Shown: positions 17,625-27,313 of the stretch, piece after piece
Layout of the letters: each line of letters opens with the position of its first letter
Numbering within the stretch: position 1 is the stretch's first letter
Source: JAKAWQ01 sp963840545
Lineage (GTDB): Bacteria > Pseudomonadota > Alphaproteobacteria > Acetobacterales > Acetobacteraceae
Direction: 5' to 3'
Length of the DNA stretch: 64,000 nucleotides
Assembly: GCA_963840545.1 (NCBI GenBank)
Contig: CAWIZE010000002.1
Location: forward strand, 1,116,001-1,180,000
Notes under the pieces: model-generated
Databases searched by the model: none
Seen by the model: only the letters and a program-made list of their open reading frames with translations
Told to the model about the DNA's origin: nothing
Made by a program: the position numbers and the translations under genes

Positions 17625-17937
17625 GGCACTTCTACGCCCGCCGTGCCGATGGCGGCCCCTGATCGAACCCGTGGCGCCGGTTCATCAACTTGCTCCCGTG
17701 TTGATGGGCGCGCGGCCTCGCCCGACCGCTCGCTATCACGGAGCTCGGCGGAAGCGTGGCAAGGCTCCGGCCTGGTTGGAGAGCGTGATGCGCAAAGCCG
17801 CGGCCGACGACACCGGGTGACCGATCCTGAGAGGTATCGACGGGCGTTGCCCGGCCATGTGCCTTGCATCCATCCATATCGCCGCCATCGCGTGCGCGAG
17901 ATCGCACATTGTTAGACAGCAATGAAGGAACCGCCGG
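17625..17937. other. Intergenic region between divergent rpiR and pcaD-like genes
   Basis: 313 bp with no convincing gene. It holds the 16-bp palindrome at 17892-17907 and the left copy (17875-17892) of an 18-bp direct repeat, CATATCGCCGCCATCGCG, whose second copy is at 18822-18839 beyond the next gene. Confidence 0.6.
17892..17907. promoter_or_regulatory. Palindrome upstream of the pcaD-like gene
   Basis: GTGCG-CGAGAT-CGCAC lies 30 bp before the start codon. The shape recalls operators of IclR-type regulators of protocatechuate genes, but no such regulator is in the window. Confidence 0.35.
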
Positions 17938-18762
17938 GTGGCAATGCCGCATGGTCGGAGCGCTCACGTGATTTCGGTGAATGGCGTTGCCGTGCACTAT
18001 TCCTCGGAAGGCCCGCCGGATGCCCCCATTTTGATGTTTGGCAATGGGCTGGCCACTAGCACAGCGATGTGGGACGAGCAAGCGCGGCATTTTTCCCGGC
18101 ACTGGCGGGTGCTGCGCTATGACACGCGAGGACATGGAAGCACGGGCGCTTCGGAGCCGCCCTACTCCGTGGAGCAACTTGCCGATGATGTTGTCGGCCT
18201 GCTGGATTGCCTGGGCATCGCGCGCGTGCATTACGTCGGCCTCTCGCTCGGCGGCATGATCGGGCAGTGCGTCGTCGCCCGTCACGCGGAGCGGTTCGCG
18301 TCGCTGACCCTGTGCGACACCACCATGCGCAAGAACCGCCCAATGTGGGATGCCCGGATCGCCGCCATCGCAGCGAACGGGATCGAGCCGCAGGTGCAGC
18401 CCTCGATCGATCGGTGGTTTACGGCGTCATTCTCGGCGGCCCATCCGGAGATCGTCGAGCGCTTGCGAGACATGATCCGCACGACATCGAAGCAAGGGTA
18501 TCTCGGTTGCGCGATGGCGATCCGGGACATGGACCTGGAGCCGCTGACCCGCACGATCGTCGTGCCCACGCTCATCCTTGTCGGTCGCGACGACCGCTCC
18601 ACTCCGATCGCGGAGGCCGATGCGTTGCATGCGGCAATCCGCGGCTCGGAATTGGCCATTCTCGAGCATGCGGCGCACCTGCCCAACATCGAGCAGACAG
18701 GCCGGTTCAACGAAGTGCTCGAGCGATTCTTGAACACCCACCGTCGGGCGATGTCAGGTTAA
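17938..18762 (+). CDS. pcaD: 3-oxoadipate enol-lactonase-like alpha/beta hydrolase
   Basis: 274 residues. Nucleophile elbow 'GLSLGGMIGQ' near residue 103, acid in 'GRDDRSTP' and His in 'HAAHLPNIEQ'. The overall sequence and length match PcaD, which opens the enol-lactone ring in the beta-ketoadipate pathway; other lactonases of the same branch are possible because no other pca genes are nearby. The start is GTG 17938 with AAGGAA 8 bp upstream, or ATG 17944. It is divergent from rpiR and may act with the hydrolase and SDR of the neighbouring operon. Confidence 0.75.
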   Translation: MAMPHGRSAHVISVNGVAVHYSSEGPPDAPILMFGNGLATSTAMWDEQARHFSRHWRVLRYDTRGHGSTGASEPPYSVEQLADDVVGLLDCLGIARVHYVGLSLGGMIGQCVVARHAERFASLTLCDTTMRKNRPMWDARIAAIAANGIEPQVQPSIDRWFTASFSAAHPEIVERLRDMIRTTSKQGYLGCAMAIRDMDLEPLTRTIVVPTLILVGRDDRSTPIAEADALHAAIRGSELAILEHAAHLPNIEQTGRFNEVLERFLNTHRRAMSG

Positions 18763-18871
18763 CTGGTTCCGCCGGGCTTGAGCCGGCACTTTGGTCCGGG
18801 GAATTTGCGAGGATATCGCCGCATATCGCCGCCATCGCGCATGCCGCCCGGGCCGGCGCCGTGCGGCGATG

Positions 18872-20921
<2,050 letters not shown>

Positions 20922-21464
20922 GATTGGAGCCTCCTTCTTCGCCGGATCGACCGAGGTGGCAGGGTATGGCATGGCTTCTTGAGCACCGGAACCGGATGGC
21001 CCGCTGCGCGGCGGCGACCGGCAACTCTCCACCTTCTTTCCGAAACCGGCCCGTCTGCAATCCAGCCAGTGGCCTTACGACCGGCAGGCGACCTTGAAAA
21101 TGGCCCACCGCCGTTATCGGGGATGTTGGGGCAAAGCCGGGACCGCGGCTAAGCGACCGCCTCCCCTCCTTCGCCATGCGCAACCCGATGTCGTCGGCTG
21201 GGTCGCGCAAGGCGTTGTGACGAGCAAGAAGGCGGGCGCGGTCGAGGTCCGTGGAATCGGTCCGATGAACGAAGAGCCGGGCAACGCCCGAAACGGGCGT
21301 GAATGAATCGGGGTTGAGGCTATTGGCGAGGCTGCTCGAGCTTCCGGCATGCTCGTTGCGGCAGACGGTCGGGATGATGATCCGGGTCTCCCCGGCGGCG
21401 ATCGGCTCGGCGGAAGGAGGCAAGAGCGCGTTCAGCCTGGCTGGAGACGCTCCGGGGGCGGGAA
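20922..21464. other. Gene-free region before tRNA-Leu
   Basis: 543 bp. Short open frames exist on both strands, but none has a ribosome site, recognisable motif or neighbour-like codon pattern. It contains the transketolase ribosome site and presumably its promoter. Nothing else is recognised. Confidence 0.6.
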
Positions 21465-21548
21465 TGCGAGAGGGGGGATTCGAACCCCCATGGCCTTGCG
21501 GCCGCGCGATTTTGAGTCGCGTACGTCTACCGGTTCCGTCACTCTCGC
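21465..21548 (-). tRNA. tRNA-Leu (anticodon CAA)
   Basis: Read on the minus strand: acceptor stem GCGAGAG pairs with CTCTCGC; anticodon arm CGCGA-CTCAAAA-TCGCG gives anticodon CAA; long variable arm (CGGCCGCAAGGCCATG); T arm GGGGG-TTCGAAT-CCCCC; discriminator A. A class II tRNA with these features is leucyl. CCA is not encoded (TTC follows). Confidence 0.93.
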
Positions 21549-21633
21549 GGGTGCGGCGGGGCGGGCGGAAGATTGCCGCAGGGCGCAGGGTTGACAAGGG
21601 GGCGGCCGGCAAGAAGGCGGGGGCACCCTGCCT

Positions 21634-21698
21634 GGTATCGGATCGCAGAGCTTCGTGATCGCGACCCGAGCGCCGAAACTCCGCGATCGGGCGCTAGC
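21634..21698. repeat. Interspersed palindrome, family 2 copy A (degenerate)
   Basis: GGTATCGGATCGCAGAG-CTTCGT matches the left arm of the copy at 54005; the right arm (CGCGATCGGGCG) has diverged. It lies at the 3' end of the YcaQ-like gene and includes its stop codon. Confidence 0.6.
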
Positions 21699-22893
21699 GG
21701 CGCGCCTTGAGCGCCGGGGCGAGGTCGCCGCGCGCCGCGATGTCGATACGGGAAAGGCCGAGCCAGGCGGCGAGGGCGGAAAGCTCGGCGGAGAGCGCCG
21801 CGGCGACGGCGGCGGGATCGGCTTCCTCCTCGGCGTAGGCGGCGAGGACGTGCAGCGTCGCTGATTGCCGGTCGGCCTTGAGATCGACGCGGGCGGCGAA
21901 GCGCTCGCCCATGAGAAAAGGCAGCACGTAGTATCCGTGGGTGCGCCTGTGCGCGGGCACGTAGATCTCGATCCGGTAGCGAAAGCCGAAGAGCCGCTCG
22001 GCGCGATCGCGTTCCCAGAGCAGCGGGTCGAAGGGCGAGACGAGCGCGTTGGCCCGGAGGCGGCGGGGATGGGCGGCGTCGCGGTGCAGGTAGGCCGGCT
22101 GGTTCCAGCCGGCGACCTCGACGGGGATCAGCGCGCCGGTCTCGGCGAGCTCGCGCACGCGCGCGCGGGCCTCGGGGCCGAGGCGGAAATAGCGGGCGAA
22201 ATCGCCGTCCGTGCCGATGCCGAGCGCGCGCGCGGCGATCGAGATCAGGGTGCGCTGCGCGTCCGCCTCGGCGGGCGTGGGGGCGGCGAGGATCGCGGCC
22301 GGCAGGACGCGCTCCGGGAGGTCGTAGAGGCGCTCGAAATTGGCCCGCCGTCCGGCGATGGCGAGCCGGCCGCTCCGGAAGAGATATTCGAGGGCCCGCT
22401 TGCCGTCGCTCCAGCCCCACCAGGCGCCGCGCGCGGGCCCGCCATCGGCGAGGTCGGCGGCGGCCATGGCGCCGCCGGCGCGGATCTCGGCGAGTGCCGC
22501 GGCCACCTGGCGCCTGTTCTCGGCGGCGAAGCGGGCGAGGTCCGACCACAGGCCCAGGCCGCGCGCGGCGCGGGCCATGCGCCAGCGGAAGAGGGGCTGG
22601 GCCGTGAGGGGCAAAAGCGAGGCCTCGTGGCCCCAATACTCGAACAGCACGCGCTCGCGCCGGTTGCCCCAGGCGAGCGCGTCGAGCGCCGTCGGCGGAT
22701 AGGCGCCGAACCGGGAGAAGGCCGGCATGTAGTGCGCGCGCACCAGCACGTTGACGCTGTCGAGCTGGACCGCGCCGAGGCTCCGCACCATGCCGAGGAC
22801 ATGCCGGCGCGCGGGTGCCGCGGGGCGGGCGTGGCCGATCCCCTGGGCCGCGAGCGCGATTCGCCGGGCCATGCGTTCGGAAATGCGTTCCAT
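21694..22893 (-). CDS. ycaQ: YcaQ/AlkZ-type winged-helix DNA glycosylase
   Basis: 399 residues, the usual size of the HTH_42 (DUF1006) family that includes E. coli YcaQ, which unhooks DNA interstrand crosslinks, and the Streptomyces AlkZ glycosylase. The catalytic Gln-x-Asp motif is seen as 'AVQLDSVNVL' near residue 43. Further family landmarks are 'EYWGHEASLLP', 'GRLAIAGRRANFERLYDL' and 'SPFDPLLWERDRAERLFGF'. It is a single-gene unit between the tRNA and the TIR gene. A role in removing alkylated bases or crosslinks is inferred from family membership. Confidence 0.85.
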   Translation of the reverse strand: MERISERMARRIALAAQGIGHARPAAPARRHVLGMVRSLGAVQLDSVNVLVRAHYMPAFSRFGAYPPTALDALAWGNRRERVLFEYWGHEASLLPLTAQPLFRWRMARAARGLGLWSDLARFAAENRRQVAAALAEIRAGGAMAAADLADGGPARGAWWGWSDGKRALEYLFRSGRLAIAGRRANFERLYDLPERVLPAAILAAPTPAEADAQRTLISIAARALGIGTDGDFARYFRLGPEARARVRELAETGALIPVEVAGWNQPAYLHRDAAHPRRLRANALVSPFDPLLWERDRAERLFGFRYRIEIYVPAHRRTHGYYVLPFLMGERFAARVDLKADRQSATLHVLAAYAEEEADPAAVAAALSAELSALAAWLGLSRIDIAARGDLAPALKARR

Positions 22894-22947
22894 TGCCTTA
22901 TCGAACCGAGCCCCCGATGCGGGGGCAGGATGGGAGATGTGCGGAAC

Positions 22948-25170
22948 CTAATGCGAGGCGAGCCAGGTCTTGGCGCTCGGATCGCCCGCGTCGGCGGCCC
23001 GGCTGATCCATTCGCGCGCCTGGATGAGATCCTTCGTGACACCGAGGCCGTTCGCATAGAGGTAGCCGATGTTGTACTGCGCGGTCGCATAGTTCTGGGT
23101 CGCGGCCGTCTGGTACCAGCTCATGGCCTGGGCGTAGTCGCGCGGAACGCCGAGGCCGTTCTGATAGAAATAGCCGAGATTGTTCTCTGCCGCCGGGTCA
23201 CCCTGGGCGGCGGCCTTGCGGTACCAGCCCATCGCCTGCGCGTAGTCCTGCGCAACCCCGTTTCCGTGCTCGTAGAGATAGCCGAGATTGTACTGCGCTG
23301 CCGCGTTGCCCTGATCGGCGGCCTTCTGGAACCAGATCATCGCCTGGCCGTAGTCGCGCGGGACGCCGAGGCCGTTCTGATAGATCCAGCCGATATTGGT
23401 CTGCCCGAGCGCGTTGCCCTGATCGGCGGCTTTGCGGTACCAGCTCATGGCCTGGCCGTAGTCGCGCGGGACGCCGAGGCCGTTCTCATAGAGATTGCCG
23501 ATATTGGTCTCAGCGAGCGCGTAGCCCTGGGCGGCGGCCTTCTGGAACCAGCTCATCGCCTGGTCGTCGTCGCGCGGGACGCCGAGGCCGTTCTGGTAGA
23601 TCCAGCCGACATTGTTCTGCCCGGGCGCATAGCCCTGGTCGGCGGCCTTCTGGAACCAGCTCATGGCCTGGCCGTAGTCGCGCGGGACGCCGAAGCCGTT
23701 CTCGTAGATCCAGCCGATATTGTTCTCCGCCCCCGTGCTGCCCCGGGCGGCGGCCTTCTGGTACCAGCTCATGGCCTGGCCATAGTCGCGCGGGACGCCG
23801 AGGCCGTTCTGGTAGATCCAGCCGATATTGTTCTCGGCGAGCGGGTCACCCTGGGCGGCGGCCTTCTGGTACCAGCTCATGGCCTGGCCATAGTCGCGCG
23901 GGACGCCGAGGCCGTTCTCATAGAGATTGCCGATGTTGGTCTCCGCGAGCGCGTAGCCCTGGGTGGCGGCCTTCTGGAACCAGCTCATCGCCTGGTCGTA
24001 ATCGCGCGGCACGCCGAGGCCGTCCTGGTAGATCCAGCCGATATTGTTCTCGGCGAGCGCGTTGCCCTGGTCGGCGGCCTTCCGGAACCAGCTCATGGCC
24101 TGGCCGTAGTCGCGCGGGACGCCGAGGCCGTTCTGGTAGATCCAGCCGATACCGTTCTCCGCGGGTGCGCTGCCCTGGGCGGCGGCCTTCTCGAACCAGC
24201 TCAGGGCGGCGGCATAGTCCCGCTGGCGAAAGGCGTTGTCGCCGTTGGTGTAGAGCTCGGCCGCGCCGAGGTTGGGCGAGGGGATCGGCTGGGCGGTGGC
24301 GGGCAGCGGCGTGGGCGGCTTGATCGTCGCCACCGCGACCGGCGGCGCGGGCGGCTTCTGGGCCGGGACGACGGGCGCGGGAGGTTTCGCGGCCGCGACG
24401 ACCGGCGGCGGAGACTTCTGGGTCGTCGCCAGGGGCGTCGGCGGCTTGTTGATCGCCGGCTGACGGCTGCCTATCCATATGAGGAGCCCGACGATGATCA
24501 CGACGAGCACCGCTGCGCCGCCGAGGATGCGCGGCCACCGCGATGATTTGCGTGCGGGTGCGGCCTCGGCGGGTGCGGCCTCGGCGGGTGCAGAGCGGGC
24601 GGGCGCGGCCTCGGCGGGTGCAGAGCGGGCGGGCGCGGCCTGGGCGGGTCCGGCGTCAGCCGGGGCGGCGGGAGCGGGCGGGGGCGGCGCCTCGACGCGG
24701 GCCGCCGGAGGAGCGGGCGGGACGGCTTCGGCCTCGCGGCCCGGCGGGCCGCCCGCGGGCACCGCCTGGGCGCGGCCGACGACCTGGTCAACCTGACGGA
24801 TCAGGCGCTCCATCGCCTGGTCCCAGCCGACGAAGAGGTCGATCCATTGCCGGGTCACCAGCTCGTATTCGTAGGCACCGGTCGGCTCGACATCCTCGAC
24901 GCGCAGCGGGATGACCGCGCAGCGGCTGCGGCCGGCCAGCACGACCTCCTTCTTGATCTCGTCCGAATTGTTGGTGTGCTCGGAGAAGACCAGCACCATC
25001 ACTTTGGAGTTGCGGATCACCTGCGAGATCGTCTCGCCGAAATTCGCTCCCGGCGGAACGTCGCGGGTGGCGATCCAGCACGGCACGCCGCGGGTTTCCA
25101 GCGCCGCGCAGATCGCGTCCGCGACCTTCCGGTCGGCACTCGAGTGGCTGATGAAGACCGCCGAGCTCAT
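22948..25170 (-). CDS. TIR domain protein with one membrane helix and Sel1 repeats
   Basis: 740 residues from ATG 25170; a GTG at 25188 overlaps the only GGAGG and is less likely. Residues 3-130 are a TIR_2 domain ('AVFISHSSADRKVADAI', 'GVPCWIATRDVPPG', 'VMVLVFSEHTNNSDEIKKEV'); Glu75 in 'KKEVVLA' lies where TIR NADases carry the catalytic Glu. Residues 135-210 are a Pro/Ala-rich linker, 214-233 a membrane helix after basic residues (RKSSRWPR), 240-300 a second Pro-rich linker, and 302-740 about twelve 36-residue Sel1-type repeats ('GVPRDYGQAMSWF', 'AENNIGWIYQNG'). By the positive-inside rule TIR is cytoplasmic and the repeats periplasmic. No partner gene is adjacent. A role in signalling or defence is inference. 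Confidence 0.85.
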   Translation of the reverse strand: MSSAVFISHSSADRKVADAICAALETRGVPCWIATRDVPPGANFGETISQVIRNSKVMVLVFSEHTNNSDEIKKEVVLAGRSRCAVIPLRVEDVEPTGAYEYELVTRQWIDLFVGWDQAMERLIRQVDQVVGRAQAVPAGGPPGREAEAVPPAPPAARVEAPPPPAPAAPADAGPAQAAPARSAPAEAAPARSAPAEAAPAEAAPARKSSRWPRILGGAAVLVVIIVGLLIWIGSRQPAINKPPTPLATTQKSPPPVVAAAKPPAPVVPAQKPPAPPVAVATIKPPTPLPATAQPIPSPNLGAAELYTNGDNAFRQRDYAAALSWFEKAAAQGSAPAENGIGWIYQNGLGVPRDYGQAMSWFRKAADQGNALAENNIGWIYQDGLGVPRDYDQAMSWFQKAATQGYALAETNIGNLYENGLGVPRDYGQAMSWYQKAAAQGDPLAENNIGWIYQNGLGVPRDYGQAMSWYQKAAARGSTGAENNIGWIYENGFGVPRDYGQAMSWFQKAADQGYAPGQNNVGWIYQNGLGVPRDDDQAMSWFQKAAAQGYALAETNIGNLYENGLGVPRDYGQAMSWYRKAADQGNALGQTNIGWIYQNGLGVPRDYGQAMIWFQKAADQGNAAAQYNLGYLYEHGNGVAQDYAQAMGWYRKAAAQGDPAAENNLGYFYQNGLGVPRDYAQAMSWYQTAATQNYATAQYNIGYLYANGLGVTKDLIQAREWISRAADAGDPSAKTWLASH
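22951..24267. repeat. 108-bp coding repeats (Sel1 units)
   Basis: About twelve direct repeats of 108 bp, the central ones nearly identical at the DNA level (for example around 23460, 23660, 23780 and 23890). Each encodes one 36-residue Sel1 unit. The near-identity suggests recent duplication or conversion within the array. Confidence 0.9.
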
Positions 25171-25381
25171 GCAACCGCGTCCCGCCACCTCCGGGTGACA
25201 CCAGCGTATCTATTGCACTTGCGCATTCGCGGTCCAGTGACCGGGGCGCGCGGCGATGCCGCCGGTTTGCGCGGCAGCTCACCATGGCTTCCGGCTTGGC
25301 GCCGGGGCGATCCGCTAAAGCCATGAAATCGATCGCCAAACCAAGACCTGGAGCGTGACGAGCTGAAGTCGGCGCACTCCG

Positions 25382-25474
25382 GTGCCCGATCGCGGAGTCT
25401 CGTCACTCGCGCAGCGATCACGAAACGCCGCGTCGATCGGGCACGTGGACGAACACCGACGTGTCAGCTTTCTA

Positions 25475-25487
<13 letters not shown>
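25382..25487. repeat. Interspersed palindrome, family 2 copy B
   Basis: First hairpin: terminal inverted repeats GTGCCCGATCG (25382-25392) and CGATCGGGCAC (25434-25444), 11 of 11 paired. Second hairpin at 25461-25487: GTGTCAGCTTT-CTATC-AAAGCTGGCAC. Same two-hairpin plan as the copy at 54005-54112. It fills most of the gene-free stretch 25171-25474 and supplies the last three residues and stop of the gene that ends at 25475. Confidence 0.8.
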
Positions 25488-25918
<431 letters not shown>

Positions 25919-26071
25919 GGCGTGCTGTCCTCCCTGATCCGCCCGCCCCAGGCGGCCGCGGCGCGCGGACGATAGGGGCGCCGCGCCCGCTTCGGTGTGA
26001 TGGATGTCACACGTCCAAGCGGCCGCCGCGGGGGCGAGGTCTCCGGGCCGGATCCTGCCGGCCCCCCCGTT

Positions 26072-26398
26072 TCAACCGATATAACGGCGGATCTTGTCCA
26101 GGGCCGGCGCCACGGCGGCAACGGAAGCGAACTCCGCCGCCACGCTTTCGAGCTCCCCCGCGAAGGCCTTGCCCGCGACGGTCGGGGATTTGAACGCGTC
26201 GCTCCGCGGTCCGAATGCCGCGGCGGCGGGCGCGGCGGGTTTCCCCGCCCCCTCCTTGAGCCCAATGATCTCGTCGGCGATCCGCTGGATCGCGATCAGC
26301 AGGCTGGGGGCGGAGGACTCGCCGCCGCCGGCGCGCTGGCCCTCCAGGGTTCTCTTCGCGGCCTCGAGGTCGATGATCGCTTCGGCGCTGCTCGGCAT
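26072..26398 (-). CDS. Small hypothetical protein of the amidoligase island
   Basis: 108 residues, starting 29 bp after the transglutaminase stop, so very likely in the same transcript. No signal peptide or membrane helix. A helical N-terminal part ('SLLIAIQRIADEIIGL') is followed by an Ala/Pro/Lys-rich hinge and a helical C-terminal part ending 'ALDKIRRYIG'. No family is recognised. Its position makes it a candidate partner or substrate of the island's ligases; this is inference. Confidence 0.6.
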   Translation of the reverse strand: MPSSAEAIIDLEAAKRTLEGQRAGGGESSAPSLLIAIQRIADEIIGLKEGAGKPAAPAAAAFGPRSDAFKSPTVAGKAFAGELESVAAEFASVAAVAPALDKIRRYIG

Positions 26399-26427
26399 CG
26401 TATTTTCTCGCAGTTCGGGGGGACAAC

Positions 26428-27303
26428 TCAGGCGATTGGCTCAAGGTCGACGCTGACGGTCAGCGTATGGGCCCCGCCGCCGAGGATGACGCCGCGCACC
26501 GGGCTCACGTCGGCATAGTCGCGGCCGAGCGCGATCAGCACATGCTCCTCCTGGACGACGAGGTCGTTGGTGGGATCGAGCCCGAGCCAGCCCTGGGCGG
26601 GGCCGAGCCAGCATTCGACCCAGGCATGCGACTGGTCGACGCCGCGGCGGCGGGCGGCGCCGGGCGGGGGGCGGGTGCGGATATAGCCCGAGGCGTAGCG
26701 CGCGGGCAGGCCGAGCGCGCGCATCCCGGCGATCATCACGTGGGAAAAATCCTGGCAGACGCCGGCGCGGGCGGCGACGACCTTGGCCACCGGCGTGGCG
26801 ATGCCGGTGACGCCGGGGCGGAAGGCGAAATCGGCGCGGAAGCGGGCCAGCACGTCGCGGAGTGCGGCGAGGATCGGCCGGCCGGGCGGGAAGGAGGGCT
26901 CGAGCCAGGCCCGCGCGGTCGCATCCGCCGGGGCGTGCGGGCTGTCGAAGAGGAATTCTGCCGCGTCCCAGGCCTCGGCGCCGGCGGCGGCGGCGAGGCT
27001 TGCGACCTCCTCCCAGGCCAGCGTTGCCGCGTCCGCGGGCGGGGCTGCGAAGGAAACCGCGACGTCGGCCTCGCTGATCACGGAAAAATCCTGGTGGAGC
27101 GCGTGGAGGAAGAGCCAGGTCACGCGGTTGCCGAAATGATCGAGGCCCTCGCTGCGGCGCGCCGGGTCGGGGCTGGTGGTGATCGCCGCGCGCAGCACCT
27201 CCTGGCCGGGGCGGCGGCGCGGGGCGAGGTGGAGCATGTGGGTCGCGAGGTCCACCGGGTCGCTATAGCGGTAGGCGGTGACGTGGCGGAGCCGGTACTT
27301 CAT
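26428..27303 (-). CDS. Transglutaminase-like protein (short form)
   Basis: 291 residues. N-terminal bacterial transglutaminase-like domain ('YRLRHVTAYRYSDPV') and a transglutaminase core with the triad Cys183 ('AGVCQDFSHV'), His226 ('SHAWVECW') and Asp243 ('GLDPTND'). Proteins of this group accompany circularly permuted ATP-grasp and alpha-E proteins in many proteobacteria and are thought to cleave or form amide bonds in a small peptide. The start lies 10 bp from the fused ATP-grasp/alpha-E stop. Confidence 0.88.
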   Translation of the reverse strand: MKYRLRHVTAYRYSDPVDLATHMLHLAPRRRPGQEVLRAAITTSPDPARRSEGLDHFGNRVTWLFLHALHQDFSVISEADVAVSFAAPPADAATLAWEEVASLAAAAGAEAWDAAEFLFDSPHAPADATARAWLEPSFPPGRPILAALRDVLARFRADFAFRPGVTGIATPVAKVVAARAGVCQDFSHVMIAGMRALGLPARYASGYIRTRPPPGAARRRGVDQSHAWVECWLGPAQGWLGLDPTNDLVVQEEHVLIALGRDYADVSPVRGVILGGGAHTLTVSVDLEPIA

Positions 27304-27313
27304 GATGACGATC

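Noticed and set aside
20922..21464. Small ORFs at 21094-21306 (+) and 21114-21350 (-)
   Set aside because: They overlap each other on opposite strands and have no ribosome site, motif or conserved look.
22951..24267. Regular 108-bp repeats that look like a CRISPR or satellite array
   Set aside because: The repeats are contiguous with no spacers and encode in-frame 36-residue Sel1 units of the TIR protein.
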